Shown: positions 45,825 through 55,281, numbered from the stretch's first letter. The stretch: 63,860 nt of DNA from an uncultured Lachnospiraceae bacterium (GCA_946549035.1 CAMNQH010000014.1:1-63860), one strand, 5' to 3'. Notes: generated by a model from the letters alone, not told the origin. Numbers and translations: made by a program.

Positions 45825-47134
45825 ACAATCCCGTCCGCTCCAACCGACACCCCATAAGAAATCTGTTCTATATAATTCAATACCTCTGTTCCTTCCTGCC
45901 CGGTTAGCTGTCTGGTGAGAGCATCAGAAGCTGCAACAGGAATCAGCTTTAATTGACAGCCTCCCTCTTCCTGCAAAAAAACCTTTAGCACATAAGTCCC
46001 TTCCATTTGGGGATTAAATATAAAATTCCCCAAGCTGTACACGATAGGCTTTCCCTGATAGTACTCAATTCCCTGGGGAACATGAGGATGGGAGCCCACC
46101 ACCAAATCCGCCCCTGCGTCGATATAAGCCTGGGCCAAGCCCCTCTGGTACTCTTCCGGATGCTCCTGTTTTTCCACGCCCCAATGCACATAGACCGCCA
46201 GAAAATCACAATTGGGACGAGCCTGCTTGATTGCTTCCGTAAGGGCTGCGCTGTCATAGGTGCACAGCATTCCAGGCTGCTGGTTTTCCACATTCCAAGA
46301 TATCTCCGGAATTACCCGGGACGCCGCCAACAACCCCACGGTTTTTCCTTGGCACTCAAGGTAAACAGGCTGGGCGGCCCTATCCCTTGTCTCCCCTGCC
46401 CCTGCATAAGGAATTCCCGCTTCCTCCAAAGTCTCAAAGGTATCCGTTAAAGCTTCCTTCCCATAATCCAATGCATGATTGTTCGCCAAACTTACCGCAT
46501 CCACTCCAAGCTCTGTCAAAATGCTGACAAAGGAAGGATGAATCCGAAAGGTGTATTCTTTCTCCTGAGCCGGAGTCCCCCTATTGGAAAAAGGAAATTC
46601 CTGATTGATAATAGAAGCATCCGCCTGCTGCAGCTCTTCCTGCAACTCTTTGGTTAAAATTCCATCCAATCCAAAGGACATGTAATTGTTCCGAACCATA
46701 TTCCCCGGCATTACGTCGCCGGCAAATATCAAAACAGGCTCCCCCATTTTACCATTCTCTGTATCATTTGATTCCAAAGGCTCTTTTGTATCCTGGTCAT
46801 CCTTCAAATTTCCATCATCCTGGGCGTCATCCTGAGCATCGTCCTCTGTGGAATCTTTTTTATCCTTCCATGCGCCTTCTCCCTTTGACGCTTCCTCTTT
46901 TTCTCCTAACTGTTCTCCCAGCGCTTCCTTTTTTTCTCCTAACTGTTCTCCCAGCGCTTCCTCTTTTTCCCCTAACTGTTCTCCCAGCGCTTCCTCTTTT
47001 TCCCCTAGCTGTGCTTCTGTTTCCATTGTCAGCGGCTGTTTGCTTTCATTCCATAGAAATAATCCCAAGGCCCCAGACAGAATGATTACCAATATGACAC
47101 TGATGATAACCATTCCCTTCTCCAGTCTTCCCAT
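45803..47134 (-). CDS. CapA-family metallophosphatase-like lipid- or membrane-anchored protein
   Basis: 443 residues. An N-terminal membrane anchor (about 8-28) is followed by an acidic low-complexity stalk with an 11-residue tandem repeat (QLGEKEEALGE) and a Asp/Lys-rich tract. The domain from about 110 has the CapA motifs LIFAGDVMPG, SLANNHALDYG and VVGSHPHVPQGIEYY, then YSLGNFIFNP. CapA proteins of poly-gamma-glutamate loci are extracellular and of uncertain biochemistry, with a calcineurin-like fold. The start was placed at the ATG after GGGGGAAA. Confidence 0.9.
   Translation of the reverse strand: MGRLEKGMVIISVILVIILSGALGLFLWNESKQPLTMETEAQLGEKEEALGEQLGEKEEALGEQLGEKKEALGEQLGEKEEASKGEGAWKDKKDSTEDDAQDDAQDDGNLKDDQDTKEPLESNDTENGKMGEPVLIFAGDVMPGNMVRNNYMSFGLDGILTKELQEELQQADASIINQEFPFSNRGTPAQEKEYTFRIHPSFVSILTELGVDAVSLANNHALDYGKEALTDTFETLEEAGIPYAGAGETRDRAAQPVYLECQGKTVGLLAASRVIPEISWNVENQQPGMLCTYDSAALTEAIKQARPNCDFLAVYVHWGVEKQEHPEEYQRGLAQAYIDAGADLVVGSHPHVPQGIEYYQGKPIVYSLGNFIFNPQMEGTYVLKVFLQEEGGCQLKLIPVAASDALTRQLTGQEGTEVLNYIEQISYGVSVGADGIVSEGGGQ
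46886..47011 (-). repeat. 33-bp tandem coding repeat in capA
   Basis: Three full copies and a partial fourth of an 11-codon unit (QLGEKEEALGE), with one E-to-K change in the third. It forms the charged stalk between membrane anchor and catalytic domain and is prone to copy-number change. Confidence 0.8.
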
Positions 47135-47162
47135 ATTAATTTCCCCCAGTGAATTTCTTTTT

Positions 47163-47200
47163 ATTGTACCATTGATTTTTCCCCAAATCAATGGTACAAT
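47163..47200. promoter_or_regulatory. Palindromic divergent promoter
   Basis: A perfect 16-bp palindrome arm (ATTGTACCATTGATTT) with a 6-nt centre. On both strands it gives TTGATT, 17 bp, TACAAT, so two equal promoters overlap completely and face outward: one to capA (left), one to the small membrane protein gene (right). Confidence 0.65.
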
Positions 47201-47295
47201 GAGAAAGCTTGCAGATATGCGCCTGTCCTATTACGATTCCTAAATGATTCCAGTCGGCGCATACGTATCTGAATGAAAAAGGGAGGTTACATACC

Positions 47296-47781
47296 GTGAA
47301 TCCATGGCTGATTACGATGATTGTTATTTCCGTGATTTTAATTATTGGTATCGTAGTTCTATACATACTAGGCAAGAAATCACAGAAAAAGAAAGAAGAA
47401 CAAGACGCGCAGATTGCTGCCAGCGCACAAACCATATCCATGCTGATTATTGATAAAAAGCGAATGCGCTTAAAGGACGCAGGGCTTCCCGCCGCCATTG
47501 TAGAACAAACCCCCAAACTTTTACGCCGGTCTAAAGTCCCGGTGGTCAAAGCGAAAGCCGGCCCAAGAATTGTTACCATGCTTTGCGACGCAGCGGTTTT
47601 TGATATAATCCCGGTTAAAAAAGAAGTAAAGGCCGTGGTCAGCGGCTTATATATCACTGGTGTAAAAGGAATACGAGGAAATCTGGACGCTCCTGTTCAA
47701 AAGAAGGGATTTATGGCAAAGCTGAAAGCCAAAGCCGCCCAAGCGGAAGCCGTCAAGAACAGTTCCAAAAAGAAAAAATAA
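47296..47781 (+). CDS. Small membrane-anchored protein of unknown function
   Basis: 161 residues. One N-terminal membrane segment (about 5-25) followed by a basic soluble part with LKDAGLPAAIVEQTPKLLRR and KAKAGPRIVTMLCDAAVFDI, ending in a Lys-rich tail. No known domain. Start is GTG nine bases after GGGAGG. It is expressed from the divergent promoter shared with capA. It may be an RNA- or envelope-associated protein, but the sequence does not say. Confidence 0.7.
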   Translation: MNPWLITMIVISVILIIGIVVLYILGKKSQKKKEEQDAQIAASAQTISMLIIDKKRMRLKDAGLPAAIVEQTPKLLRRSKVPVVKAKAGPRIVTMLCDAAVFDIIPVKKEVKAVVSGLYITGVKGIRGNLDAPVQKKGFMAKLKAKAAQAEAVKNSSKKKK

Positions 47782-47870
47782 TTCAGCTTATGAGAAGCTG
47801 CCGTGCAATTTCATCTGAAAGCACTGATTTTTTCACCTTTTGACAACAGGTTTTCATTCTATGCTATACA

Positions 47871-47901
47871 AAAAGCAGCCGCAAATAACGGCTGCCTTTT
47901 T
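47871..47901. terminator. Bidirectional terminator
   Basis: GCAGCCG/CGGCTGC stem with A-run left and T-run right, between the convergent small membrane protein gene and galU. Confidence 0.75.
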
Positions 47902-47933
47902 ATTGTATTTCTATATTTCTTTCAACAATCTGT

Positions 47934-48824
47934 TTATTCATACTCCAGCATTTCTTCCATATGGTCATGCAGAGCGGCCAAATATTCCTTCATTTCTTCC
48001 CGAAGCTCCGGATTACGAAGGGCAAACTCAATATTCGCCTGAATAAACCCTGCCTTTGTCCCTACATCATAACGGTGCCCGGTAAAGTCATAGGCATACA
48101 TGGCCTGTTCTTTCGCCAAACGCTTTAAGGCGTCCGTCAGCTGAATCTCCCCGCCTTTTCCTGCATCCTGGGTTTCCAGAAATTCAAAAATTTCCGGTGT
48201 AATAATATATCTGCCTAAAACAGCTACATTGGAAGGCGCCTCCTCAGGATCCGGCTTCTCTACCATATCATGCACCTTATAAACCCGGTCGTCCACCTGT
48301 TTTCCATCCACAATCCCGTACTTATTGACCACCTCATGGGCTACGGTCTGTACCCCTAAAATAGAGGTGCGATACTCATTGAAAACATCCATCATCTGAC
48401 CCAGGCAAGGCTGTTTGGATACTACTACATCATCCCCCAGCAGTACGGCAAAGGGTTCGTTTCCGATAAAATGCTTGGCTGCCAAAATCGCGTGCCCCAG
48501 GCCTCTTGGCTCCTTCTGACGAATATAGTGGATGTTGGCCATTTCTGAAATGTCCTTTACCATCTCCAGCATCTCGTTTTTCCCACTGCGCTCCAGCTCC
48601 AGCTCCAGCTCAATCGAACGGTCAAAATGGTCTTCAATGGAACGCTTATTACGCCCTGTCACAATAATAATATCACGAATACCCGCCGCAACCGCTTCTT
48701 CAATGATATACTGAATCGTAGGCTTGTCCACAATGGGAAGCATCTCCTTGGGCTGTGCTTTTGTTGCAGGCAAAAATCTGGTTCCCAGGCCCGCAGCCGG
48801 TATAATTGCTTTTCTGACTCGCAT
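47934..48824 (-). CDS. galU: UTP-glucose-1-phosphate uridylyltransferase
   Basis: 296 residues, usual length. Seen: KAIIPAAGLGTRFLPATKAQPKEM (as AAGLGTRFLP then KEMLPIVDKP), the nucleotide-binding start of GalU, and VLLGDDVVV, YDVGTKAGFI at the end. It forms UDP-glucose from UTP and glucose-1-phosphate, the substrate of the Ugd in the EPS operon. The ATG follows AAGGAGG at ideal spacing; a 23-residue extension was rejected. A DUF1934 gene precedes it by 11 bp. Confidence 0.95.
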   Translation of the reverse strand: MRVRKAIIPAAGLGTRFLPATKAQPKEMLPIVDKPTIQYIIEEAVAAGIRDIIIVTGRNKRSIEDHFDRSIELELELERSGKNEMLEMVKDISEMANIHYIRQKEPRGLGHAILAAKHFIGNEPFAVLLGDDVVVSKQPCLGQMMDVFNEYRTSILGVQTVAHEVVNKYGIVDGKQVDDRVYKVHDMVEKPDPEEAPSNVAVLGRYIITPEIFEFLETQDAGKGGEIQLTDALKRLAKEQAMYAYDFTGHRYDVGTKAGFIQANIEFALRNPELREEMKEYLAALHDHMEEMLEYE

Positions 48825-48835
48825 CCTGTTCCTCC

Positions 48836-49288
48836 TTATGATAATTTGAAATCTTTTGCATTTTTTGCTTTTATATTCATGGTAATATTGCAATTAGCCA
48901 GGAATTCATAATTTACTTCCAAATCATAGTTCACCGTCACATGAATATTCTCCTCGGTCTCCGCTACATTTACCTGCTTCGCGTCAATACCGATTAACAG
49001 ACTTCCGAAGGGGGTATAGTAATATGTTACATTTTTCTTGTTTTTCTCAAAAATCATGTGCACATTCGTAACGCCTTTTTTGGTAATATCCAGACAATCC
49101 TCTGCAATCTTGATTACATTTTTCGTAATACCGGAAAATCCCTCCATTACCTCGTCATACAAAACATAATGTTTATCATTCTTTTTATAATAATCACCGG
49201 GGGTGATGACTTCTACCGCCTCTCCGGCGCCGTCCTCCTGGGAGGCAAACTGAAGCCCGCTGACGCTCAGCAATACATCCTTTGTCAT
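48836..49288 (-). CDS. DUF1934 beta-barrel protein
   Basis: 150 residues, all beta. It starts KDVLLSVSGLQFASQEDG and later has YYTPFGSLLIGIDAKQV, the family core, and a final VNYDLEVNYEFLANC. DUF1934 proteins have a calycin-like barrel and unknown function; they are widespread in Firmicutes, often next to murI or cell-wall genes as here (3 bp from murI). Confidence 0.88.
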   Translation of the reverse strand: MTKDVLLSVSGLQFASQEDGAGEAVEVITPGDYYKKNDKHYVLYDEVMEGFSGITKNVIKIAEDCLDITKKGVTNVHMIFEKNKKNVTYYYTPFGSLLIGIDAKQVNVAETEENIHVTVNYDLEVNYEFLANCNITMNIKAKNAKDFKLS

Positions 49289-49291
49289 AAG

Positions 49292-50125
49292 CTACTCCTC
49301 TATGTGTATTAATTGCGCCTCTTCAATCTCACAAGGCAATATCGAATTCGCAAAATTTTTAAATTTCTCCGCCGCATCGCTGACATAAAACTGATATTGA
49401 GGCAGTTTCCTATTCCCGTCTCCGTCGTTTTCCAAGCATTGTTCCTGCAGTAACGCTTTTAGCCCCTGAGCCGTTTCATAAGCCGGATTTACCAGGTTTA
49501 CATCCTCTCCTAAAATCCCCCGTAACGTTGACCGGAGCAAAGGATAATGGGTACACCCCATAATCAGAGTGTCAATATCCGACGCTTGAAAGGAGGCCAA
49601 ATAGCGTTGAGCCACCTCCACGGTAATGGGGTCTTTCAGCCACCCCTCCTCCACCAGGGGGACAAACAAGGGACACGCCTTTCCGATCACTTCTGCATCT
49701 GGCTTATGCTCTTGTATCGTCTTGGTATAAATCTGGCTTCCTACGGTGCCTTCTGTTCCAATCACACCGATTCTGCCGTTTCTTGTGGTCTCAGCCGCCA
49801 CCTTTGCTCCCGGCTTCACCACGCCAATAATAGGAACATCCAATTCTGGCCGAAGCTCTTCCAATGCAAAAGCGCTGGCCGTATTGCAGGCCACCACAAT
49901 GGCCTTCACCCCTTTTCCCTGAAGAAAATGAATGATCTGGCGGGAATAACGAATAATCGTCTCCCGGGACTTACTTCCATAGGGCACCCTGGCCGTATCG
50001 CCAAAATATACCATTCGCTCCATGGGAAGCTGGCGCATAATCTCCCGGGCAACCGTAAGCCCCCCTACACCGGAATCAAATACCCCAACCGGCGCTTCTT
50101 TTCTATCTTCTAATGATTGACTCAT
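49292..50125 (-). CDS. murI: Glutamate racemase
   Basis: 277 residues. Seen: GVFDSGVGGLTVAREI at the start, VVACNTASAFAL with the first catalytic Cys and LIMGCTHYPLL with the second. It makes D-glutamate for peptidoglycan. The ATG chosen follows GGAGAG at 10 bp; seven codons upstream is a weaker start. The C-terminal extension (about 20 residues) has no clear role. Confidence 0.95.
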   Translation of the reverse strand: MSQSLEDRKEAPVGVFDSGVGGLTVAREIMRQLPMERMVYFGDTARVPYGSKSRETIIRYSRQIIHFLQGKGVKAIVVACNTASAFALEELRPELDVPIIGVVKPGAKVAAETTRNGRIGVIGTEGTVGSQIYTKTIQEHKPDAEVIGKACPLFVPLVEEGWLKDPITVEVAQRYLASFQASDIDTLIMGCTHYPLLRSTLRGILGEDVNLVNPAYETAQGLKALLQEQCLENDGDGNRKLPQYQFYVSDAAEKFKNFANSILPCEIEEAQLIHIEE

Positions 50126-50190
50126 AGTATGTACTCTCCAAAACATATCATATAGAGGTATTTTACCCTTTCTTCAAAAAATATGCAAGT

Positions 50191-50823
50191 CTATTCCCAA
50201 AGGGTTTTCAAAAAAGAGAGCCATCGAAACCGTATCTCATAATCCTTTGACTTCATCACAGCGTCATATTCCTCTCTGGTCAGCACCTCTCGCAAAGACT
50301 CCTCTGCTTCTTCATCCACTACTTCATAGACGCTCCCCCGAAAGCACATATTGGGATACATGACGCACCACCAGTTTTTTCCTTCTCCCTGGCCAATCAC
50401 TACCTGGAGTGCCTCATATTCCCCTGCTGGAAATGTATAATCCCCATATGATTTTTCTGGAAAATCCACATAAGACAGCTGTGCTGACACACCATAGGAA
50501 TACCCATTTGCCTTTATCACCTGACGCGCCCGCTCCTCGATCTTTTCCATATTTTGAAGGAGAATCCGCCGGCTTTCCTCCAAATCCGAAACATCCTCCA
50601 ATTCTTCTTTCATAAATGCTCCCACTGCATCCCGTACCTTCAATTTCAATTCCTGGTCTGTCTGGCTGTCGCTGTTGGCCTTCACATGAAAACGGATAAT
50701 TTTCTCGGAAAGATGTTCTGCCAGCCTTGCCTGTCTGTATTGTAAACTTCCAAACACCATAAGAACAATCAATAAAATGATTCCCATCCCTTGAAAACAA
50801 TAGCTCCATATTTTTCTCATCAT
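50191..50823 (-). CDS. spoIIR: Stage II sporulation protein R
   Basis: About 210 residues. One N-terminal membrane/signal helix, then the family hallmark IIRFHVKANSDSQTDQELKL as RFHVKANSDS, DAVGAFMKEEL, and later VDFPEKSYGDYTFPAGEYEA and GKNWWCVMYPNMCF. It is made in the forespore under sigma F and triggers SpoIIGA to process pro-sigma E. The start is one of two tandem ATGs after GAGGAGG. Shows that the organism belongs to a spore-forming lineage. Confidence 0.95.
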   Translation of the reverse strand: MMRKIWSYCFQGMGIILLIVLMVFGSLQYRQARLAEHLSEKIIRFHVKANSDSQTDQELKLKVRDAVGAFMKEELEDVSDLEESRRILLQNMEKIEERARQVIKANGYSYGVSAQLSYVDFPEKSYGDYTFPAGEYEALQVVIGQGEGKNWWCVMYPNMCFRGSVYEVVDEEAEESLREVLTREEYDAVMKSKDYEIRFRWLSFLKTLWE

Positions 50824-50867
50824 GCATTCCTCCTCTGCTGTGGAAAGTATTCCCACCAAAGGAGAAT

Positions 50868-51944
50868 TTATTCATTCATCAAATTTATATCTGCCTGAAA
50901 GCTTATAGAAATACTATTTCGATAGTTTTCATAATCCTGATTATATTTTTTATACAACCGTCTGGAATGACTTCCCAAACAAATATAACTATTGGTAATA
51001 TCTATTCCCGGATCTTTCATCAGCTTTTCCGCCGTTTGATTCATGGAAGCTGCCAACTGCCGATTCAGCCTTTTCTGCAGCTGACCCCTGGTATATTCTT
51101 TTCCGTCTCCGGATTTCTTAATCTGAGCGTCTCCCGTAAGCTTCACCGTTACAAGCGTCTGGTCTCCTTCTTCTTGAATTTTCATACTTCTATGAAGGCC
51201 CTCTAACTGCAGCACCTCGCCTCCCTCCAAACGATAGAGAAATTTATGCAGAAGATTCTGACATAAAAATGCTTTCATAGCTTCCTCCACGGAAACAATC
51301 CCTTGGAAAGAGAATGCGTCCATTGCTGCATATTCCCCTACAGAAGGAACGCCTCCATTATTTGTCAAAACAGGAATTAATAAAAGCTCATTTTGATTAT
51401 GCCATTGATTCATTAATTCTCCAATGGTCATGACTTTATTTTCCTTAAAATCCTCCTGGGTCTCTACCATCTGTTCCAAATACTTTCCTACAGAACCCCC
51501 TGTATCCTCTGTCAGGGTCAAAATTTCCGCCGCACTGTCTTTTGCTGCAAACAGGCAGATATTCCTGGCCAAAACCTCTTCTCGTTCCAGCCACGCAAAC
51601 AACTCCCGTAACGCCTTATGATCCTCTAAGAATTCCTGGCTAATGACAATGGCTTTTAAATGATTGTAATCCAATATTTTATTAGTATTGTTTTCATACG
51701 CCTTCTGGGCCTCGTAATAAGCCCCCGCTTCCACGGAAAAGCTTACTGGTTTTCCGGCAGGGTTCTTCCCCTCAGAAGCTTCTGTCAAATCCGGAAAATC
51801 AAAGGACAGCACGATATCGTCTTCATTTTTATCAATTCCTATGGCCAAAGGAAAGCCTCGATCCTCCAACTCATGTGTCCCGCATCCGCTACAGGCAGCG
51901 CAAAACATCAACACAAGCCCTGTAAGCAATCCTTTTACTTTCAT
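50868..51944 (-). CDS. gerAC: Germinant receptor C subunit, Ger(x)C lipoprotein
   Basis: 358 residues. Lipoprotein signal ends in a lipobox-like CAACSGC. Seen: HELEDRGFPLAIGIDK, then VSFSVEAGAYYEAQ, and ILDYNHLKAIVISQEF, the standard Ger(x)C order. It is the outer-leaflet subunit of a GerA-type nutrient receptor in the spore inner membrane. Overlaps gerAB by 4 bp (ATGA). Which germinant is sensed cannot be read. gerAC is used here as the family name. Confidence 0.92.
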   Translation of the reverse strand: MKVKGLLTGLVLMFCAACSGCGTHELEDRGFPLAIGIDKNEDDIVLSFDFPDLTEASEGKNPAGKPVSFSVEAGAYYEAQKAYENNTNKILDYNHLKAIVISQEFLEDHKALRELFAWLEREEVLARNICLFAAKDSAAEILTLTEDTGGSVGKYLEQMVETQEDFKENKVMTIGELMNQWHNQNELLLIPVLTNNGGVPSVGEYAAMDAFSFQGIVSVEEAMKAFLCQNLLHKFLYRLEGGEVLQLEGLHRSMKIQEEGDQTLVTVKLTGDAQIKKSGDGKEYTRGQLQKRLNRQLAASMNQTAEKLMKDPGIDITNSYICLGSHSRRLYKKYNQDYENYRNSISISFQADINLMNE

Positions 51945-53047
51945 ACTTGTTTCCTCTCTTTTCTTATTGCCTGTTTTAGCGCTAACGCCGCCCATAACAG
52001 AACCGGTAAAAATACCAACACCGGAAGGGCAATATATTTTAAATACCAGGAATATACCAAATCCGCATTATGATACTGAAAAAACCACCGTGACAGGCCG
52101 TATACCAAAATTAATACGGCTAACAGTCCGTAATGCGTTCGTTTTTCCCGAAATAATTCCTTCAAAATATGACCGGAGTAAAAGACTCCCGTATTCATCA
52201 AGGCAAACAAGGAAAAAAACCAAATGGCCGTCATAAATGCGTCCAGCCTTGCAAAAAATCCCCCTGGCAATTTTACCATACTCATCAAAGTAATCACCGG
52301 CCGTTCCAGAGAGATTGTAGTCTTCACCTGAAAATTCCCAAGCAGTACCAGAAATATCAGCGCATTCAAGGCCGCCGTAATAGCAACGGCCCACCTTGCG
52401 CTTTTACACAGCTTTCCAGGAGACACGCAATAAGGCTTTAGAAAGAGAATAAAAAAAACAGGCAGGAAAAACACAAATACCCGGATGCTTCCCTGTCTCA
52501 GCCCTTCCCAGGAGGTGTAAAAAATAGGAGTCCAATAATTTGTATTCACTCCCTTTGAAGCTAAAACCATCATAAACAGCAAGGGAATAATCAAAAACCA
52601 AAACAAAATTTCATAAATTCTGGCGCGTCCCTCAATTCCACGTACTGTAGCCGCACCTGCCAGAACCAACACTAAAGCGCAAATCCATCCATAGGAGCCT
52701 CCCGGCAGCAGCCAGGCACGTACCAAGCTGGTAAGCTGATAAACCACAAAAGAAGACAAAAGTAAAAAGAAGAATAAATAAAAAATCATTAACAGGTCGC
52801 TGACAAAGCTGCCCAAAAGTTTTTTCAGGCAGCTATAGTAATCTCCTTCCATGCGGTTTAACACCTTTCCCAGGACCCAGATATACACCATGGCTAAGAC
52901 TGTGGCAAACACAATACACACAATTCCGTCCGGCCCGGCAGACTCCGCCAAAAGTCCTGGCAGCAACAGGCTGCTTAATCCAAATAAATCCAATATTAAT
53001 AGTCTTCTGATCTGACGTATGGAGATCTTTTGATTATTAGAAAACAT
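51941..53047 (-). CDS. gerAB: Germinant receptor B subunit (APC-type permease)
   Basis: 368 residues with ten membrane helices. Starts KISIRQIRRLLILDLFG, then GKVLNRMEGDYYSCL, and contains PVFFILFLKPYCVS. GerAB proteins are APC-superfamily members that bind the germinant. Overlaps gerAA upstream by 11 bp and gerAC downstream by 4. Complete for the family. Confidence 0.92.
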   Translation of the reverse strand: MFSNNQKISIRQIRRLLILDLFGLSSLLLPGLLAESAGPDGIVCIVFATVLAMVYIWVLGKVLNRMEGDYYSCLKKLLGSFVSDLLMIFYLFFFLLLSSFVVYQLTSLVRAWLLPGGSYGWICALVLVLAGAATVRGIEGRARIYEILFWFLIIPLLFMMVLASKGVNTNYWTPIFYTSWEGLRQGSIRVFVFFLPVFFILFLKPYCVSPGKLCKSARWAVAITAALNALIFLVLLGNFQVKTTISLERPVITLMSMVKLPGGFFARLDAFMTAIWFFSLFALMNTGVFYSGHILKELFREKRTHYGLLAVLILVYGLSRWFFQYHNADLVYSWYLKYIALPVLVFLPVLLWAALALKQAIRKERKQV

Positions 53048-54545
53048 CCTTTTTCTCCTTCTTGTCTTTGAATTTCAGCCGAACTCTGGCTCCCTCTCTG
53101 GTGTAAATGGGCCTGCGCTTCAGCCATCCTAAAGGCATCCGAAACAATGTATCTCTCTGGTCATCGTATTGATTCAAGTCTGGCCCTACAAAAGGCATCA
53201 AGTAAGGAATTCCAAAACTCTCCAGATGGGACAGATGCACCAGCACTGCTAACAGGCTTAACAGGAACCCGAAAAATCCTAACCATGCGCATAAAAAAAT
53301 AAAACCAAACTTTAATATTCGGAATGCAGTAGCAAATTCCTCATTTGGAACAGCGAAAGAACATAATGCTGTCAATGCCACTACAATTACCACAATAGGA
53401 CTTACAATATTGGCGTCTACAGCAGCCTGGCCAATAATCAGCCCGCCCACAATCCCAATGGTGTTCCCCATTGCTCCCGGCAGCCTGACCCCGGCCTCCC
53501 GAAGCAGTTCAAAAGCCAACTCCATAAGCAGTATTTCTACCACCGCCGGAAAGGGAACCCCCTGCCTTGCCGCCGCAAAAGACAACAGCAAATCCGTGGG
53601 AAGAATCTGGGTATGGAAATTCGTAACCGCCAGATACAGCCCTGGTAAGGTCATTGCCAGAAAGGATGCAATATAGCGCAGCATCCTGGTAAAAGAAGCG
53701 ATTTCCCACCGGCTGTAATAGTCGTCGCTGGTCTGAATAAAGGAATTATATCCGGCCGGTAAAATCAATGCCACCGGCGAATTATCCGTCAGAAGCACAA
53801 TTCTCCCTTCCAGAATGGCCATGGCCGCCCGATCTGGCCTTTGGGTCGTCTGAAACTGGGGGAACGGAGAAAGCCAGCTTCCTTCTGTCAACTGTTCAAT
53901 GATGCCGCTGTCCCCCACTCCGTCAATCTCAAACTCTCCCAGACGCTTTTCAATTCTGCGAAGAAGATCCGGATAAATCAAATCCTCCATATACACCAAA
54001 TCCACATTGGTATAGGAACGTCTTCCTGCAAAGGTTTCTTTCACCTTGACCTTAGGCGTCCTGAGACGCTTCCGAATCAAAGCCGTGTTTACCTTAATGG
54101 ATTCCGCAAATCCTTCATTGGAACCCCGGATAACCTTTTCAGACTGCGTTTCCTTTACCCCCATATTGGGATAGCCCTTATCCTTGATTTTCAAGGCCTT
54201 GTCATACCCGTCAATCAAGAAAATGGCGTCTCCCGTCAGCATTCCTGTAGCTGCATCTTCCATGGTATCGTATTCCGTTACATCTGAAATTCCAAAGCTG
54301 TTCTCCCGGAGATATTGGAGAATTCTTTCCTCCGGCATCTCCCATAGCGTATTCAGTAACTTACCTAATACAGAATTTTCCAGCAGCATATTGCCCACGG
54401 CAACCTCTACGTAAGCAATAAAGCATTCTGTTTTTAATTGTTTTCCCAGCTTCATTCTGCGAGTCTTAATATCTGCGCAGTCTGCAAACAGGCGCTGGAA
54501 GGACTCTATATTAATTGATAGGCTGGTGGAAATAGGTGTGGCCAT
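53037..54545 (-). CDS. gerAA: Germinant receptor A subunit
   Basis: 502 residues. A soluble N-terminal half with DAIFLIDGYDKALKI and GSNEGFAESIKVNTALIRKR (as EGFAESIKVNTALIRKR), then membrane helices with YLAVTNFHTQILPTDLL, GVPFPAVVEILLMELAFE and GGLIIGQAAVDANIVSPI. These are the GerA family signatures. First gene of the three-gene receptor operon; spoIIR follows after gerAC at 44 bp. Expressed in the forespore under sigma G in known species. Confidence 0.94.
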   Translation of the reverse strand: MATPISTSLSINIESFQRLFADCADIKTRRMKLGKQLKTECFIAYVEVAVGNMLLENSVLGKLLNTLWEMPEERILQYLRENSFGISDVTEYDTMEDAATGMLTGDAIFLIDGYDKALKIKDKGYPNMGVKETQSEKVIRGSNEGFAESIKVNTALIRKRLRTPKVKVKETFAGRRSYTNVDLVYMEDLIYPDLLRRIEKRLGEFEIDGVGDSGIIEQLTEGSWLSPFPQFQTTQRPDRAAMAILEGRIVLLTDNSPVALILPAGYNSFIQTSDDYYSRWEIASFTRMLRYIASFLAMTLPGLYLAVTNFHTQILPTDLLLSFAAARQGVPFPAVVEILLMELAFELLREAGVRLPGAMGNTIGIVGGLIIGQAAVDANIVSPIVVIVVALTALCSFAVPNEEFATAFRILKFGFIFLCAWLGFFGFLLSLLAVLVHLSHLESFGIPYLMPFVGPDLNQYDDQRDTLFRMPLGWLKRRPIYTREGARVRLKFKDKKEKKDVF

Positions 54546-54559
54546 CTCTGTCTCCCTTC

Positions 54560-54591
54560 AAAAAAAGAAACTGTTCTTTTAAACAGTTTCT
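54560..54591 (-). terminator. Terminator of the GntR/ispE unit
   Basis: AGAAACTGTT/AACAGTTTCT stem, 10 bp, then T7 on the minus strand. It separates the GntR gene from the gerA operon. Confidence 0.8.
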
Positions 54592-54606
54592 CACCAAATC
54601 CAAATC

Positions 54607-55281
54607 CTATTCCTGTTCCCGGATAATATTTTTTACAACCATCTCCTGATTCATAATATGTTCCCCAATGGCCTTTACCACCACTTCTTTGTTCTTATTT
54701 ACTAATCCGTCATAGATCCTTTGATGCTCCGCGATCAACCCGGAATGGGCGGATTCGTCTTTCAAATACTCCACGCGGTAGCGATACATCTGCTCTCTTA
54801 GATTGTTCAGCATCGTCATAAGCTTCGGATTATCCGCCGCGCTATAAATCGTATCATGAAATTCCACATCCGCCTGGGCAATCAGCTTTACCTCTCCGCT
54901 TCTGGTAGATTCCTCGAATTGCTTTCGCGCCTCGTTCAACATCTCAAGCTGCTGCTGCGTCATTTTATCACAAGCCAGACTCACAGCCAATTCGTCCAGA
55001 CATTTTCGAATCTGCAGCACATCCTCCATGTCCTTTTCCGTCATCTTTGCTACCATAGCCCCTTTTCTCGGCACTGTCACTGCAAGCCCTTCCAGCTCCA
55101 GCATACGAATCGCTTCCCGAATAGGCGTCCTGCTGACCCCCAGCCTGGAGGCAAGCTGTAGCTCCATCAAACGTTCTCCCGGCTTCAATTCCCCTTTTAA
55201 AATTGCCTCCCGCAAGGTATGAAACACCACATCCCTGAGAGGAAGGTATGCATTCATATTTAATTCCAGCTTATCTGTCAT
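54607..55281 (-). CDS. GntR-family regulator, FadR/FCD subfamily
   Basis: 224 residues. Winged helix at about 10-75 (REAILKGELKPGERLMELQL in halves, LGVSRTPIREAIRMLE), then an all-helical FCD ligand domain with the metal-binding histidines (ADVEFHDTIY, HQRIYDGL, EHIMNQE). It is a repressor or activator responding to a small acid. It overlaps ispE by 4 bp. Target genes and ligand unknown. Confidence 0.9.
   Translation of the reverse strand: MTDKLELNMNAYLPLRDVVFHTLREAILKGELKPGERLMELQLASRLGVSRTPIREAIRMLELEGLAVTVPRKGAMVAKMTEKDMEDVLQIRKCLDELAVSLACDKMTQQQLEMLNEARKQFEESTRSGEVKLIAQADVEFHDTIYSAADNPKLMTMLNNLREQMYRYRVEYLKDESAHSGLIAEHQRIYDGLVNKNKEVVVKAIGEHIMNQEMVVKNIIREQE

Noticed and set aside
47136-47657. 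Minus-strand frame of 173 codons over the small membrane protein gene
   Set aside because: It crosses the palindromic promoter and antisense of a gene with a good ribosome site; no domain is recognisable.
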